DNA of 64,000 nucleotides from Branchipolynoe longqiensis (GCA_030323885.1 CM059198.1:14360462-14424461), one strand, 5' to 3'. Shown: positions 11,030 through 22,637, counted from the stretch's first letter. Numbers and translations are program-made. The notes: generated from the letters alone by a model not told the origin.

Positions 11030-11537
11030 TGTAAACGTGCCGGCTGGTGGTGTGGGTGGTGTGAGACAGGTCAAGTGAAAACACTACAGGTAATGAAGGA
11101 AACAGAGTAGGAAATGAAAGGTAAGAGAATGACACTCCTCAGTTTATTGCTTATATAGTCTTACAAGATCCAAGATGGCCGTGGTCACATGAGGTGATCC
11201 CTCAATCAACATAATGCAGTGGTCACATGACTCAATCCTCCAATAGGAATACAATGCAGTGGTCAATGATCATAACAATGCCATGTGGGGGGGGAGGGGG
11301 CATGTGAGGTGACTCTTCCCAAGACTTTCCTAGCCAGGCTTGGAAGTGACACTCCCTCTCAAGGACTATTCAATATACAAGTTCTATACTCAATGAATAA
11401 TAGTTCACCAATTCCACACATATCCCTCATATGCCTTTGGGTTTTTATAGTTTAACATTTATCATTATATAGACAGTTTGTAATTTATTATAGTAACTTC
11501 ACCTCGGTTCACATGTATTATATCGGACAATTTTACA
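11030..11537 (+). repeat. TGTAAA...TTTTACA terminal-repeat-like segment, copy 1
   Basis: It is collinear with the solo copy at 37854-38349 over its whole length: start ccggctggtggtgtg, then ggtaatgaagg, tccaagatgg, a GGGGGG-bearing block, ctcatatgcctttgg, attatatagaca, and end attttaca. A TATA-like tatatag lies at about 11153. The start-with-TGT, end-with-ACA form is LTR-like. Confidence 0.65.
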
Positions 11538-11606
11538 ACGTACTCCGCCCCTCCACTTCTTACCATCTGCCCAGCATATAGCAAGAAGTGCACAGTACTA
11601 CGTTGT
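11535..11606. repeat. conserved hairpin, copy 2
   Basis: Same stem-loop as at 89-161 and 27836-27908, with an outer G-C pair (acaacg...cgttgt). It begins at the last bases of the terminal repeat. Confidence 0.65.
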
Positions 11607-12792
11607 CACCTTTATATCCTCCTTAATATCTTCTACATCTTTTATCAACCTAAACCATAAACTGAGTCTGAAATAGTCGCGCTAATAGATAAGGTACATC
11701 TGACTTCGAGAGCAAAAAGAAAAAAAAAATTCCGAAAATTTTCATTTTCCTTTTTTTATGGTTTTTAATAAAATAATTCTATATTTTATTTTTATAATTT
11801 AAATATTAACTATGTTTTAAGTCTTATTTTACCCCGCTGATAACATATATGATGTCTCAAGGAGCATACGATTCATTTGCCATCATTTTTAGCTTATTCC
11901 GAGCATTTTTTAGTTTTGTGACGGTTTAGAGGTCGTTCCGCAACGATTCTAAGGCACAGTCCAGTCACCTAGCATCGATCTTACATTAGTGCTTAATCGG
12001 ATTTGGCATTTTGCTGTCACCCTTTCCATCGATACGCTTTGGTCAAGGCTTTTGTTTTACCGAATGCTAAACTCGTAGAAGACCTGGGACGTCGATGGTA
12101 GACGCGTGGTTGATCGACAGGTCCTTATAGGATTAACATTACGGAACTCAAGTCAATGAGAAAACAAGGCCTAAGCGGTTTGAATCGATGACCTAGTTTT
12201 AGGGACTATTTTCTCGCAAATTTAACCCAAAATCTTCGATTTCACCAATTTTAAGTCGTTTTATCTCGAAATAATGGCAAAAAATGAATCAATATGTGTT
12301 TTTGTAACTCCTGTACAAAGACAAAGGATCAATTATCAGTTTTAACAATCTAATCGTGTCAACAGAAATTCACATATACGATAGCGTAACTTGGCGCATA
12401 ATGTAAACAAAGCAATGACAGTGGTTCTTTTTGAACTTCAAAACCATAATACTTATCTATATTATTAAATAATAATAGATCTACATGCTTTTGCTCAAGT
12501 TTAACGTATAGAATAGTAGTATTCGAATGTTCTGTATTCGTTGACGTCGATGATCGATGTTAAGACGTTTTCTCCACGAAACGGCAATTTTATATTGAAT
12601 ATAACTGTTTCTGTGTCAGTTCTATGTGAACTCGTCCGTCTGCGTTGCTTAATACCACCCACACCACCAGCCGGCACGTTTACAAAATGATTATTTTAGC
12701 TGACCTCCCAACGAACAGTCGCTTTTGTAAAAATAACTTAGTTCATTCAATACCCTAGGCATTACTGTTGCCTCACCAGGTATCTTCTCCAC
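11607..12792. other. internal non-coding region of the TGTAAA-ended insertion
   Basis: AT-rich, with no open frame of note. The part up to about 12060 is repeated at 27909-28325 (shared: gagtctgaa, tctgacttcgagag, gacggtttagaggtcgtt, catcgatctta, cttaatcggattt). At 12653-12683 the first 31 bp of the insertion recur in inverted orientation (accacccacaccaccagccg), so 11030 and 12683 form a 31-bp inverted pair. The bases after 12683 match nothing I recognise. Confidence 0.5.
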
Positions 12793-13284
12793 NNNNNNNN
12801 NNNNNNNNNNNNNNNNNNNNNNNNNNNNNNNNNNNNNNNNNNNNNNNNNNNNNNNNNNNNNNNNNNNNNNNNNNNNNNNNNNNNNNNNNNNNNNNNNNNN
12901 NNNNNNNNNNNNNNNNNNNNNNNNNNNNNNNNNNNNNNNNNNNNNNNNNNNNNNNNNNNNNNNNNNNNNNNNNNNNNNNNNNNNNNNNNNNNNNNNNNNN
13001 NNNNNNNNNNNNNNNNNNNNNNNNNNNNNNNNNNNNNNNNNNNNNNNNNNNNNNNNNNNNNNNNNNNNNNNNNNNNNNNNNNNNNNNNNNNNNNNNNNNN
13101 NNNNNNNNNNNNNNNNNNNNNNNNNNNNNNNNNNNNNNNNNNNNNNNNNNNNNNNNNNNNNNNNNNNNNNNNNNNNNNNNNNNNNNNNNNNNNNNNNNNN
13201 NNNNNNNNNNNNNNNNNNNNNNNNNNNNNNNNNNNNNNNNNNNNNNNNNNNNNNNNNNNNNNNNNNNNNNNNNNNNNNNNNNNN
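12793..13284. other. assembly gap (N run)
   Basis: 492 undetermined bases. The left end of the foldback element, and possibly the first part of a second terminal repeat, would lie here. Open frames across the gap are artefacts. Confidence 0.95.
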
Positions 13285-13286
13285 TA

Positions 13287-13842
13287 CTTCATTCGAGCCC
13301 CGGTTCAATTTCCAAGGTCGAATTTTATATAGGATTAGGTAGCAGGTTCAAAAATATGGTTATGGCACACTGAGTTTTGGGAAGTTTACATATTGGAATA
13401 CATCACTATAAAGCCAAAAATTATATCTAATTTCCTGGATATTCATAGGACATTTAGTTGGGACCGGATTGAGTAAATTAACAGTGAATATTAGGAAATA
13501 AATCAGTAGTTACAACACATGGCTACAGGACAGAACTGCCCATGTTATAACTGTGTTGGTATAGCCATAAATTCCAAACAATAGAGGAACCTCCAGCCAA
13601 CAATAGGGGTATATGCTGGTCTGTGGCCCACTCTTATACTTCCACTTGCCACTGGGGGAGGTCCTGTGGGGACTGTTGTGCATGATGTAGATATATTTTT
13701 TGCATACCAATATATATATGCATAATAAATAATTCACTGTGATTATGCATCTGATGCATAATCACCACAAAGATGCTGGTACAACATTAAGAAAAACCTA
13801 CCTTAAATATTATTGTATTTGATTTATTTTATTGTTGTGACA
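13287..13842 (+). repeat. foldback element left terminal inverted repeat
   Basis: Reverse complement of 16675-17249. It includes a near-perfect palindrome gattatgcatctgatgcat at about 13741. The outer tip lies at the gap edge. Confidence 0.7.
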
Positions 13843-14129
13843 GCATATATACATATATACACATATACATATACACACATATGCATATATTAATAAACAC
13901 TTTATTGATTTAAAACGATATGTATAGCTTCTCAGCTTCCCAGTTCCGAGGCTCCCTCCACCACATCCCACATATTTGAATATAAGTAAAAAGTAATAAA
14001 CAAAAGTAAAATAAATCAAATAAAAATGCCAACCACTCAGCAAATATATGTTTATATATGGATACAATACAACCCCATTAAACCAAGCTCGGTTAAACCA
14101 AACGATCAGTTAACCCAAACTTTTTTGGG

Positions 14130-14335
14130 CTAAAGCCGGATCGGGTAAAGTCGGGTCGGCTAAAGTCGGGTCTGGTAAAGTCGGGTCTGGTAAAGTTGGG
14201 TCCGGTAAAGTCGGGTCTGGTAAAGTCGGGTCCGGTAAAGTTGTGTCCGGTAAAGTCAGGTTGGCAAAGGAGGTTCGGGTAAATAGAGTCAGGTAAAGTC
14301 AGGACGGTATAGTCAGGTCTGGTAACGTCAAGTTT
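14130..14335 (+). repeat. 15-bp minisatellite (ggtaaagtcgggtct)
   Basis: About 13-14 tandem units of ggtaaagtcgggtct with variants (gtccggtaaag, gtcaggtaaag), degenerating to the right. It lies in the left half of the foldback element. Confidence 0.8.
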
Positions 14336-14449
14336 CTTTGCCAGTTTTTATCATTATATATTGATGTATTATTATCATTGTTATTATCATTATTCTTGTC
14401 ATCATTATTACCGTATTATTTTAATCATTATTGGCATTATTTTTAGATT

Positions 14450-14690
14450 TACATATACATGTATGTATACATATAATATATATATATATAGATATAAACA
14501 TACATATGTGTATACATATAAATATACATATACCTATGTGTATATACATATATACATATTACATATGCACCTATGTGTATATATGTCTATATATACATGC
14601 ATTCACATCTACATATATGTATACATATGGAGACCTATATATGTGACTACATAATTATATATATATAATATATATATATATATGTGAATA
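14450..14690. repeat. tacata/tatgta microsatellite
   Basis: Alternating TA/CATA tracts ending in a (TA)n run at about 14655-14680. Open frames in this tract are low-complexity Tyr/Ile/Cys strings and not genes. Confidence 0.8.
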
Positions 14691-15445
14691 CATACTGTAT
14701 TTAGAGATGACTGCATCACATATTGTAGAGTGGTCCTCCATTTGTCACTGGTAAGTTAACCCATGTGTAGTCTGTTTCACTCTCAGACTTATTGCAAGGG
14801 GCCCTAAGCTCTGACACTTTAACACTCAGATTTTAACCAAAAACTGCCAAGGAAAGCTTTCACACCTCAGGTTGCCAATGGTTCTCTGGGCTGCACCTCC
14901 ACTGACAGCTGAGCTCACTGAGTGTGAATGTGTCAGAACTTATGCCCTTTGAATAGGTGTGAGAGTGGATTGGATTTGGTTTATAAGGGTGTGTGCCACA
15001 GTGCACTGCACACACATATTTCTGAAGCCACACACTACACAACAGTCAACTTGGTACTTGCAAATGGATTACCATTGTGAAGGATCTGGCACAGTCATCC
15101 TTACATTTAGGAACACTGGTAAGTTATTCTTCACCTGATATTGCAATATTATTTATATATTATATATAATACATACATATGTATGTGCATATATGCATAT
15201 ATACATATAGCTTTAAAAGTATGTGTACATGTACATGCATAATCAAAAATAAATTAAATATAAATGGAATGGTATATAGGGTAATGGCAGTGTTTGGTTA
15301 AAATCTGAGTGTGAAAGTGTCAGAGCTTAGGCCCCTTGCATTGTTGCAATAAGTCTGATAGTGACACAGACTACATATGGATTAACTTAGCAGTGACAAA
15401 TGGAGGACCACTCTAAGATATGTGATGCAGTCATCTCTACATACA
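14690..15445. repeat. inner inverted pair of the foldback element
   Basis: 14690-14838 is the reverse complement of 15296-15445 (shared: gactgcatcacatat, gtggtcctccatttgtcac, gacttattgcaa, ggggcc, cagattttaacc). The 450-bp spacer holds a further partial copy of the arm at 14919-14954. A second inverted structure thus lies nested inside the outer one. Confidence 0.75.
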
Positions 15446-15474
15446 ATATGTATTTATATGCATATGTGTAGAGT

Positions 15475-16330
15475 CATGTATATTAATCTGCATATGTATA
15501 TATATGTGTATGTATGTATATGTATGTTTGTATATGTATATATATGTATATATATGTATATATATGTATATATATGTATATATATGTATATATATGTGTA
15601 TGTTAATATATATGTATATGTATGTATAGGTATGTATATGTATGTATATGTATGTATGTATATGTATGAATAAAGTATGTATATGTAAAGTAGTATATGT
15701 ATGTAGATGTATGTATAATGTATAACATTAAATTAGGCCCCATAGGGGGTTGTGTTTCCCATGCTGTGGGAGAGGCATGGCAGCCGACCTATCGGCACGC
15801 GGGAATTCCGATTCCCGCACCAGGTCTCCGGACTCCCCGACACTAGGCCCTCAATTTTCCAAATAATATAAATATTAATAAAATGTGATAACCAACACTA
15901 AAATAAATGAAATATGAATGCAATAATATACAGGTTAAGTTTTTATTAATGTTGCTGTACCAGCGAGAAATGCCATATTCGTGGGGATTATGCATCAGAT
16001 ACTTTTATGTGTATGTATGTATATGTATATATATGTATGTATATGTATGTATATGTATGTATATGTATATATATGTATATGTATATGTATGTATATGTAT
16101 GTATGTATATGTATGTATATGAATGCATATGTATATTCATTCATTCAATTCAGACTCATGACTATGGTAGTTACATAATTTGGTCCACAGTAGGTAGATA
16201 TAAAAATTGTTTATGTATGTTTATGTACGTTTATATGCGTATATGTGTGTATATGAATGTATATCAAATATGTGTATATATATGTATGTATAGGTATGCA
16301 TAGGTATGTATAGGTATATGTATAGCATTT
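15475..16330 (+). repeat. tatgta microsatellites with two GC-rich subterminal repeat units
   Basis: Long tatgtatatg tracts at 15475-15720, 16005-16140 and 16200-16325 are separated by a unit (15735-16000) with ggcagcc...tatcgg...gggaattcc, then aaataatataaat, then gataaccaaca. A second copy of that unit follows at 16355-16620. Both end in palindromic attatgcatca words. No coding sequence is present. Confidence 0.75.
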
Positions 16331-16674
16331 ATAATAGGCATACATGGTTCGGGTTCGGGGTGGGAGGAGATGGCAGCCTATCGGGGCAAGGAATCCTGGC
16401 TTCCCGGCGCCAGGGTTCCCGGCCTCCCGGTGCTGAGACTCCCGGCAGCAGGCCTCAATTCAAATAATATAAATATAAATAAAATGTGATAACCAACAAT
16501 AAAATAAATAAAATATAAATGCAATAATATACAGGGTAAGTTGAATGTTAATGTTGCTGTAACAGCAAGAGATGCCATATTGATGGAGATTATGCATCAT
16601 ATGCATAATTACAGTGTTATTTATGAGCATAGCTTACTGACCTCCTGTGAATAGAAATACAAAGTGATAACCAA

Positions 16675-17249
16675 CAATAAAATAAATCAAATACAATAAT
16701 ATTTAAGGTAGGTTTTTCTTAATGTTGTACCAGCAAGACAAGCCATCCTTTGTGGTGGATTATGCATCAGATGTGCAATCATCACATGAATTATTTTCTT
16801 ATGCATATATAACTTGGTATGCAAAAAAGATATCTAAATGTGTACAACAGTCCCCACAGACCGGTCCGCCCATTGGCAAGTGGAAGTATAGTAGTGGGCC
16901 ACAGACCACATATACCCCCATGGTTGTAGATCTGGAGGTTTGCTCTATTGTTTGGATTAATGGCTAGAAAACCAGAAACAGTAACTCTCATAGGCTGAGT
17001 TATGGTCCTGTAGACATGTGTTGTAACTACTGAATTATTTCCTAATATTCACTGTTAATTTACTCAATCCGGTCCCAACTAAATGTCCTTTGAATATTCA
17101 GGAAATTAGATATATTTTTTTCCTTTCTAGTGATGTATTCGAATATGAAAACCTCCTAAAACTCAGTGTTCCATAACCATATTTGTGAACCTCCACATTA
17201 ATCCTATATGAAATTCGACCTTGGAAATTGAACCGGTACTCGAATGAGG
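16675..17249 (-). repeat. foldback element right terminal inverted repeat
   Basis: Reverse complement of 13287-13842. It ends gctcgaatgagg-like (tactcgaatgagg) at 17249, followed by terminal-repeat sequence of the host insertion. Confidence 0.7.
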
Positions 17250-17279
17250 TTCACATGTATTATATCGGACAATTTTACA
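17250..17279 (+). repeat. last 30 bp of a TGTAAA-family terminal repeat
   Basis: ttcacatgtattatatcgga and the following attttaca match 11508-11537. This shows that the foldback element landed inside such a repeat and defines the right end of the 11030 insertion. Confidence 0.65.
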
Positions 17280-17280
17280 A

Positions 17281-18230
17281 TATGGCGCGATGTTGGGCCC
17301 GTTTGATAAACCTCCTTTTGTCCCTTGGACGCAGCTCAGTCCCCTGATGACCCGCCCTAAGAGACGCTCTGGCGAAAGGAGGGTGATAGTGGATCTTAGC
17401 TATCCCCTGGGTGCGAGAGTAAATGCTGGGATAAGGAAAGGACAGTACCTCGGTAACTCGGCCACATACACGCTGCCCGGTATTACAGACTTGGCAGATG
17501 AACTGGTGCGGGTAGGGAGAGGGGCCCTTATCTGGGGCGCGGACCTGGCGTGGGCGTATTGCCAGCTGAGGGCATGCCCACTGTCAGTGCTGTTGCTAGG
17601 TATAAAGATGAAAGGCCGAATCTACATGGACATAGCACCGCCATTTGGCTGCCATACCTCTGCAATGGCGTGCGCGCGTACAAGGAATGCGGTTGTTTAC
17701 CTAATGCGCAAGAGAGGGCACCTTGCCCTCTGTTACTTCGACGGCTTCATTGGGATCGAGAGGACGGCTCAGATGGCGAGCCGTGCATATGACGACATAA
17801 TCAGGATAACGGATGAGCTGGGACTGGAACTTGCTCGGTCAAAGTGCACTCCTCCCTCTACAGAAGTTGAATGGCTTGGCTTCTGCCTTTCCACCACATT
17901 TTATGACGATAACTATTCCTGAAAAAAAAATGGTGGGCGTCGTTGATGAATGCAGGCTCTGGCTAACTAAGAAACTAGCAACTCGCAAGGAGATCCAGTG
18001 GCTCGTTGGGAGGCTGCAGCACATAGCAAAGTGTGTTAGGCCAGCTCGGAGGTTCATGGCTCGTATCTTGGCGGCCCTCCGTGAGACCCCGATGAGGAGG
18101 AAACATCCAAGTGATCTCTGTATGGACATGGAGTGGTTCATCGGCTGTGCACAGGCGTGGAACGGGATAGTCCTGTTGCCGGACAGTGAAAAGGTGGCAT
18201 GGACCATCAAGTGCGACTTGTCCTTGTGAA
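17281..18230 (+). pseudogene. pol: reverse transcriptase of the Ngaro-like element
   Basis: The RT starts with MLGPFDKPPFVPWTQLSP and RRVIVDLSYPLGARVNAGI (fingers), then ALIWGADLAWAYCQL as motif A, and CYFDGFIG as the catalytic box at about 17733. The box reads YFDG where an active enzyme has Y-x-D-D, so a catalytic Asp has been lost. WLGFCLSTTF follows. A frameshift at the A-run near 17922 moves the thumb/connection (CRLWLTKKLATRKEIQWLVG) to another frame ending at a TGA (18227-18229). The RNase H continues in the same frame past that stop. Confidence 0.85.
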
Positions 18231-18439
18231 GGGGTGGGGCACATTCTCCCACCCACTACTATGCATCATGCTACTCGAGAGACGTAATCGGCCGCAATTA
18301 TAACATTGCTCAGCTCGAGGCCATAAACCTTGTGGCAGCGGTCAAGAGTCTCGCTGCAGACGACCCACATCTATTCACAATCTACGTCAACACGGATAAC
18401 AGTGCTTCGCAACAGGCTCTGACATCTGGGGCTGGGCGG
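18231..18439 (+). pseudogene. pol: RNase H of the Ngaro-like element, 5' half
   Basis: The frame after the TGA reads DVIGRNYNIAQLEAINLVAA and IYVNTDNSASQQALTSGAG, with the DNS motif of YR-element RNase H. It is split exactly at 18439 by the Ty3/gypsy insertion and continues at 22846. Confidence 0.8.
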
Positions 18440-18630
18440 TGTGATATATGCGTAATAGACGTATAGGTGTGTGGCTAATATATGTTAATGGGATGCAGAG
18501 TTTGAGATGAAGGAATATGCTAATGAGATGACATCATGGAAAGTTTAGCTGGCGGGTCAAGCGAGCCCTAGGCCATGAATAAACCATTCAGTATCCAGAA
18601 GTCAAAGTGTTCAGACATCGTACTTTCACA
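18440..18630 (+). repeat. 5' LTR of gypsy element 1
   Basis: 191 bp. By eye it differs from the 3' LTR at 9 positions with no indel (about 4.7%), so the insertion is not recent. It contains aataaa at about 18580, a candidate polyadenylation signal. Confidence 0.9.
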
Positions 18631-18648
18631 TGGTGTCAGATGAGGAAG
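18631..18648 (+). promoter_or_regulatory. primer-binding site of gypsy element 1
   Basis: tggtgtcagatgagg starts directly after the 5' LTR. TGG at this place pairs with a tRNA 3' CCA end. The second gypsy element has the same first 12 bases. Confidence 0.7.
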
Positions 18649-18659
18649 AATGCCGCCCG

Positions 18660-19470
18660 CTAATACATTGCCGGGATTGCGGCTGCCTGGTCAGCTTGTC
18701 CTTAGCCACAACGTGAGATCGAACTGGAAAACATGGATCAGAGCATCAGATATATACGCTGCGGCAGGTGTCGTATTGAAGACGGAATGAGTGCAATGCT
18801 GCATCTTTCTTCATGTTGCAGGCGAGGAGGCGCAAAAGGTCTTCGTCAATATGGATATCGCTCTCGCTGATCAAGATAAGATCGTGCCGCTTACGGAAGC
18901 ATTTAGGGTTTATTGTGTCGGTAAATGCAGTCTCATTATCACACGATATAAGTTCAATTCACATAATCAGGCGACAGAAAATATGGCTACATATATCACG
19001 GCATTGGAGAGACAAAGTGAAGGATTGTGAGTATGCTACGGTGGAAGAATCGCTATTGCGCGATCGGATTGTGGCTGGCGTAAGAAATGTGAATTTATGG
19101 AACAAACTGCTGCAAACTACGGAGTTAACGTTGGGAAAATGTGTTAGTATATGTGAGATGAGTGAGTTTAGTTCCCCTCTGTTGGAGGACGCCAAATCAG
19201 ACGTGGCGCGTAAGGAGATTGATTTCATATGGAACTATGCTAATGCACCTACCGGTGCACCGGTGGTTCGGTCATCGGCGACGCCATCTTGGAAATCGCC
19301 ATCTTGGAGTGCCGGTGCTGGAGAGTTCAAGATCTGCTGCCAGAACTGTGGATATGAACACCGCCGGGGAGTCTGACCAGCGAAAGGAAGGGCTTGTGTA
19401 GCCTGTAAGAAGATCGGGTACTTCGGTAAGGTCTGCACTTATCATGGAAGAGCCCGACCCTTATAATGCG
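18660..19470 (+). pseudogene. gag: gag of gypsy element 1
   Basis: The capsid-like part (VQCCIFLHVAGEEAQK, LTEAFRVYCVGK) aligns with gag of the element at 49.8 kb (VQCCVFLHIAGTEAQK, IEAFRVYCEGK). A frameshift near 19020 moves the rest to a second frame. The nucleocapsid shows a first zinc knuckle beginning CQNCGYEH, with a TGA at the place of its last Cys (about 19374). The second knuckle, CVACKKIGYFGKVC, has Tyr where the zinc-binding His belongs. It is dead. Confidence 0.8.
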
Positions 19471-19499
19471 GTGTCGGTCAGGATGCCGAGCTGTGGCAC

Positions 19500-20663
19500 G
19501 CGGTCATTCGAGTGAACGGTTGTCCTGTCAAGTTCAAACTTGACACTGGGTCAGAGGCGAACGTGCTGCTGAGGTACTTCTTCGACAGAGTTGCTCCGGG
19601 GCGGCTGACGAGCACCAGGTGTTCGTTGGTGACATTCTCCGGTCACCGGATCAATCCTGACGGGGAGGCACTCCTGGATGTCAACGACAGAGTGCTCAAG
19701 TTCCAAGTGGTGCCGGATTGTCGGCCTATTTTGGGCAAGCAGGCTTGTGTGGTGTTGAACCTGCTGGTGCGGGTGGATGAGGTGCACTGCGCTGTGCCGA
19801 CGAACATTGCCGAGCCAATGAACAGTTCCAGCACTGGGGCGGAGAAGCTGGTAAGCGAATACAAAGATGTGTTTCAGGGTTTGGGGTTGATCAAGGCAAA
19901 TGCTATCATTCATGTCGACAAATCTGTTCAACCTGTCATTGATCCGCCTAGACAGATTCCGTTTGCCATTCCGGGTAAGGAACGTAGTGAGCTCGATCGC
20001 ATGGTTGAGTTAGGTGTCATAGTTGAGCAGGATGAACCTACCGAGTGGGTTAATTCTATAACTATCGTAAAAAACCCAAACAAGATTAGGATTTATCTGG
20101 ATCCGACTAAGTTGAACAAGGCGATAAAGAGAGGGCCTTTCCCTACCAAAACGATTGACGAAATTATTGCCAAGATGGCGGATGCAAAGTATTTTTCAGT
20201 TTTGGACGCAAAGACAGGGTATTGGCAAATAGAATTAGATGACGAAAGTTCACGTTTGTGCACGTTCAATACTCCGTGGGGCCAGTACAGGTACACCCGT
20301 TTGCCGTTTGGCATCAAAACAGCCAGTGACATTTTTATTCAGGAAATGCACCGTGTCATGGGCGATATACCCGGTATCGGGATAGTCATGGATGATATTT
20401 TGTTATATGGGTCAGCGGTTGAGGAGCACAACGAGCGGCTCTGAACCGTGTTGGACCGAGCTAGGTCGGTTAACCTGAAGTTAAACGATGCTAAATCTTT
20501 GTTATGTAAAACAACAGTGAAATATGTAGGTCATCAACTTACCCAGCAGGGTGTGAAGCCTGATCCAGACAGAATACAAGCAATAGTTGACATGCCACAG
20601 CCGCGTGACAAACAAGGCGTCCAAAGGTTCCTGGGCATGTTCCTGGGTTGGATATGTACATAG
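19500..20663 (+). pseudogene. pol: protease and reverse transcriptase of gypsy element 1
   Basis: The aspartic protease active site is FKLDTGSEANVLL at about 19530-19565. The RT follows: ITIVKNPNKIRIYLDPTKLN, FSVLDAKTGYWQIEL (motif A), RYTRLPFGIK and the VMDDILLY catalytic box at about 20385. An in-frame TGA lies at 20442-20444; the frame continues to 20663, where a frameshift occurs in the FLGM...GY segment. The shift reverts near 20800. Confidence 0.88.
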
Positions 20664-22420
20664 GTTTATACCCAACATGTCCGAGATAGCCAAACCACTA
20701 CGCACGCTCCTAGCAAAGGACGTGGCATGGCACTGGCAAGCCGAACAGCAGGGCACGTTTGATAAGTTGAAGGAGAAGTTGAGAACTGCTCCTGTGTTCA
20801 GGTGTTGTTGTATTACAATGTTAAGAAACCTATTGCGATTCAGGTAGATGCTTGTCAGTCAGGTTTAGGTGCTGCTTTAATGCAAGATGACAAACCGATC
20901 GCACTCGCATCTCGTGCGCTTAACTCGGCGCAGTGTGGGTATGCCACGATAGAGAAAGAAATGCTCGCCATATGTGTCGGATGCCAGAGATTTCATGAGT
21001 ATATCTTTGGCAAAGAGGTGCAAATTCAAACGGACCACAAGCCATTGGTGGCGATAATGCAGAAACCAATACATAAACTTTCGGCTAAAATGCAGAGGAT
21101 GCGAATGCGATTGCAAAATTACAATATTCAGTTATGTCATGTGAAGGGTTCTTTGATGTTTTTTGCAGACACGTTGTCCAGGGCGCATAGCGTCAAAGTA
21201 GGTCATGATAGCCTGTTCGATGACACGTTCTGCATTGCCGGAGTGGACATGCAGTCATCGAGTTTGTTGAGTAAGATTGTTAATGAGTATGAGAAGGATG
21301 TGTCCATGTCCATGCTAATCTCACACATTGAAGATGGGTGGGACACTACACGCATACAGACACCACCGTGTCTGAGACAATACATCCCGTATAAGGATGA
21401 GTTAACGATAGAAAACAATCTTGTAATGAATGGCAATCAGGTGGTGGTTCCTCCGGGTCTTCGTGGTGAGATGATAGAGGCGTTACATGAGACATATTTA
21501 GGTGTGACAAAGTCCAAACAGTTGGCGCGCGACTGTATGTTTTGGCCGAATATGAATAAGCAAATTGAAGATAAGGTCAGTCGATGTGACACATGCCAAA
21601 ACAACTGGAAAAATTTGCATAATGAGCCCGTGATAAATCACCCGATCGCCTGTCAACCGTATGAAAAAGTTGGGGCCGATTTGTTTGAGTTAAGTCATAA
21701 AAATTACCTGATAACTGTGGATTACTACACAAAGTATCCTGAGGTGACGCTGTTAGGCGATACGTCGTCTGTCACTGTTATTGAAGTGTTGAAGGATAAT
21801 TTTGCAAGGCACGGTATTCCTAGTCAGGTCATTTCGGACAACGGTCCACAGTTTAAAAGTCATGAGTATAGGGAGTTTGCGCTACACTATGGGTTAAAGG
21901 CCATGTATTCCAGTCCTCAGTATTCTCGTAGCAATGGGCAAGTAGAACGGTTTGTGCAGACAGCCAAGGACATGTTAAAGAAGTGCAAGAAAACTGGGTC
22001 TGATTTTTGTGCCCAAAACGCAAAAGCCAAAGGAGAGTCAGACAGCTAAATGACAGAGGAGTCAGAAAGTCTTTCATGACCGGAAGTGTGGTAAGCTGCA
22101 TAAGCCTATGAAAGTCGTAGATAATATAAAGTACAAAAATCATGCTGGGGAGTGGAAAAAAGGGCTTGTTTTGGGACGGACTGGTGTTTCTGGGAGAGAG
22201 CATCAAATTTTGAACGAGTCAGGTAACATGTTGTATCGTAACCGGGTGCAGATTATCAGGGCTCCTGTGGGGGGGCGACCCCAACTGGTCGGGCAGGCGC
22301 AAACTGGGTCAGCATCAGTTCCGAATGTAAACAATGCGGCTAATAAGGCCGGCGAGCAGGTTAGACCTGTAGTACCTCAGTGTAGATTGAGTGTATACAC
22401 GGATAACATGTGCATGTAGG
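20664..22420 (+). pseudogene. pol: RNase H and integrase of gypsy element 1
   Basis: RNase H: VDACQSGLGAALMQ, IEKEMLAICVG and QTDHKPLVAI, with the end FADTLSRAH. Integrase: zinc domain HETYLG...CDTCQ, then catalytic triad positions VGADLFEL, VISDNGPQF and NGQVERFV. The long frame ends at 22049. By comparison with the element at 49.6 kb, a block of roughly 40 residues with the YRNT segment is missing near 22000-22060, and the C-terminal piece resumes in another frame (22108-22419). Confidence 0.88.
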
Positions 22421-22637
22421 ATTAAGTTATATTTCAGTTATGTTTTTGATATTGGATGTTGTGGACAATTGGTGTTGAGGCAGTACGGCCAGACACGGGT
22501 AGGACTTTGGTGCCACTGGGCACTGGGACATTTGCAAGGACTTGTGTGAAGTTAAGTATGCATATATAATATTGTGCATTTTTTGTGACTGTATTTGGTT
22601 GGTTGTCATAATTATTTTGAAACATTGCAAAAATACT

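Larger units (their letters stand above)
13287..17249. mobile_element. foldback element with ~560-bp terminal inverted repeats, non-coding
   Basis: The left arm (13287-13842) and right arm (16675-17249) are reverse complements with scattered differences and small indels. Shared landmarks include tcattcgag at the tip, ggttcaatttccaagg, atttagttgggaccgg, agtggaagtata-like words and the latmost ttaaatattattgtatttg. The interior is microsatellite, minisatellite and a second inverted pair; no transposase frame is visible. The right tip abuts ttcacatgtattatatcgg, the last 30 bp of the TGTAAA family terminal repeat, so it inserted into that repeat. The target duplication cannot be read because the left tip meets the gap. 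Confidence 0.7.
11030..17279 (+). mobile_element. TGTAAA...TTTTACA-ended composite insertion inside Ngaro pol
   Basis: The Ngaro pol frame stops at 11029 and resumes at about 17281, so the whole interval was inserted. It begins tgtaaacgtgccgg and ends aattttaca. The flanking tetramers agat (11026-11029) and atat (17280-17283) could be a 4-bp duplication with one change, compatible with the GCAT duplication of the solo copy at 37854-38349. It contains a terminal-repeat-like segment, a hairpin, an inverted copy of its own 5' tip at 12653-12683, an assembly gap, and a foldback element that sits near its 3' end. Class is uncertain: LTR-like (a missing 3' repeat may lie in the gap) or a DIRS-type non-autonomous element. 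Confidence 0.55.

Noticed and set aside
12691..13373. Open frames crossing the N run
   Set aside because: Undetermined bases give no stops; nothing is known about the gap content.
14130..14335. Interstitial telomere-like repeat
   Set aside because: The unit ggtaaagtcgggtct is 15 bp and does not contain TTAGGG.
14361..16303. Tyr/Ile/Met/Cys-rich frames
   Set aside because: Translations of tacata/tatgta microsatellites.
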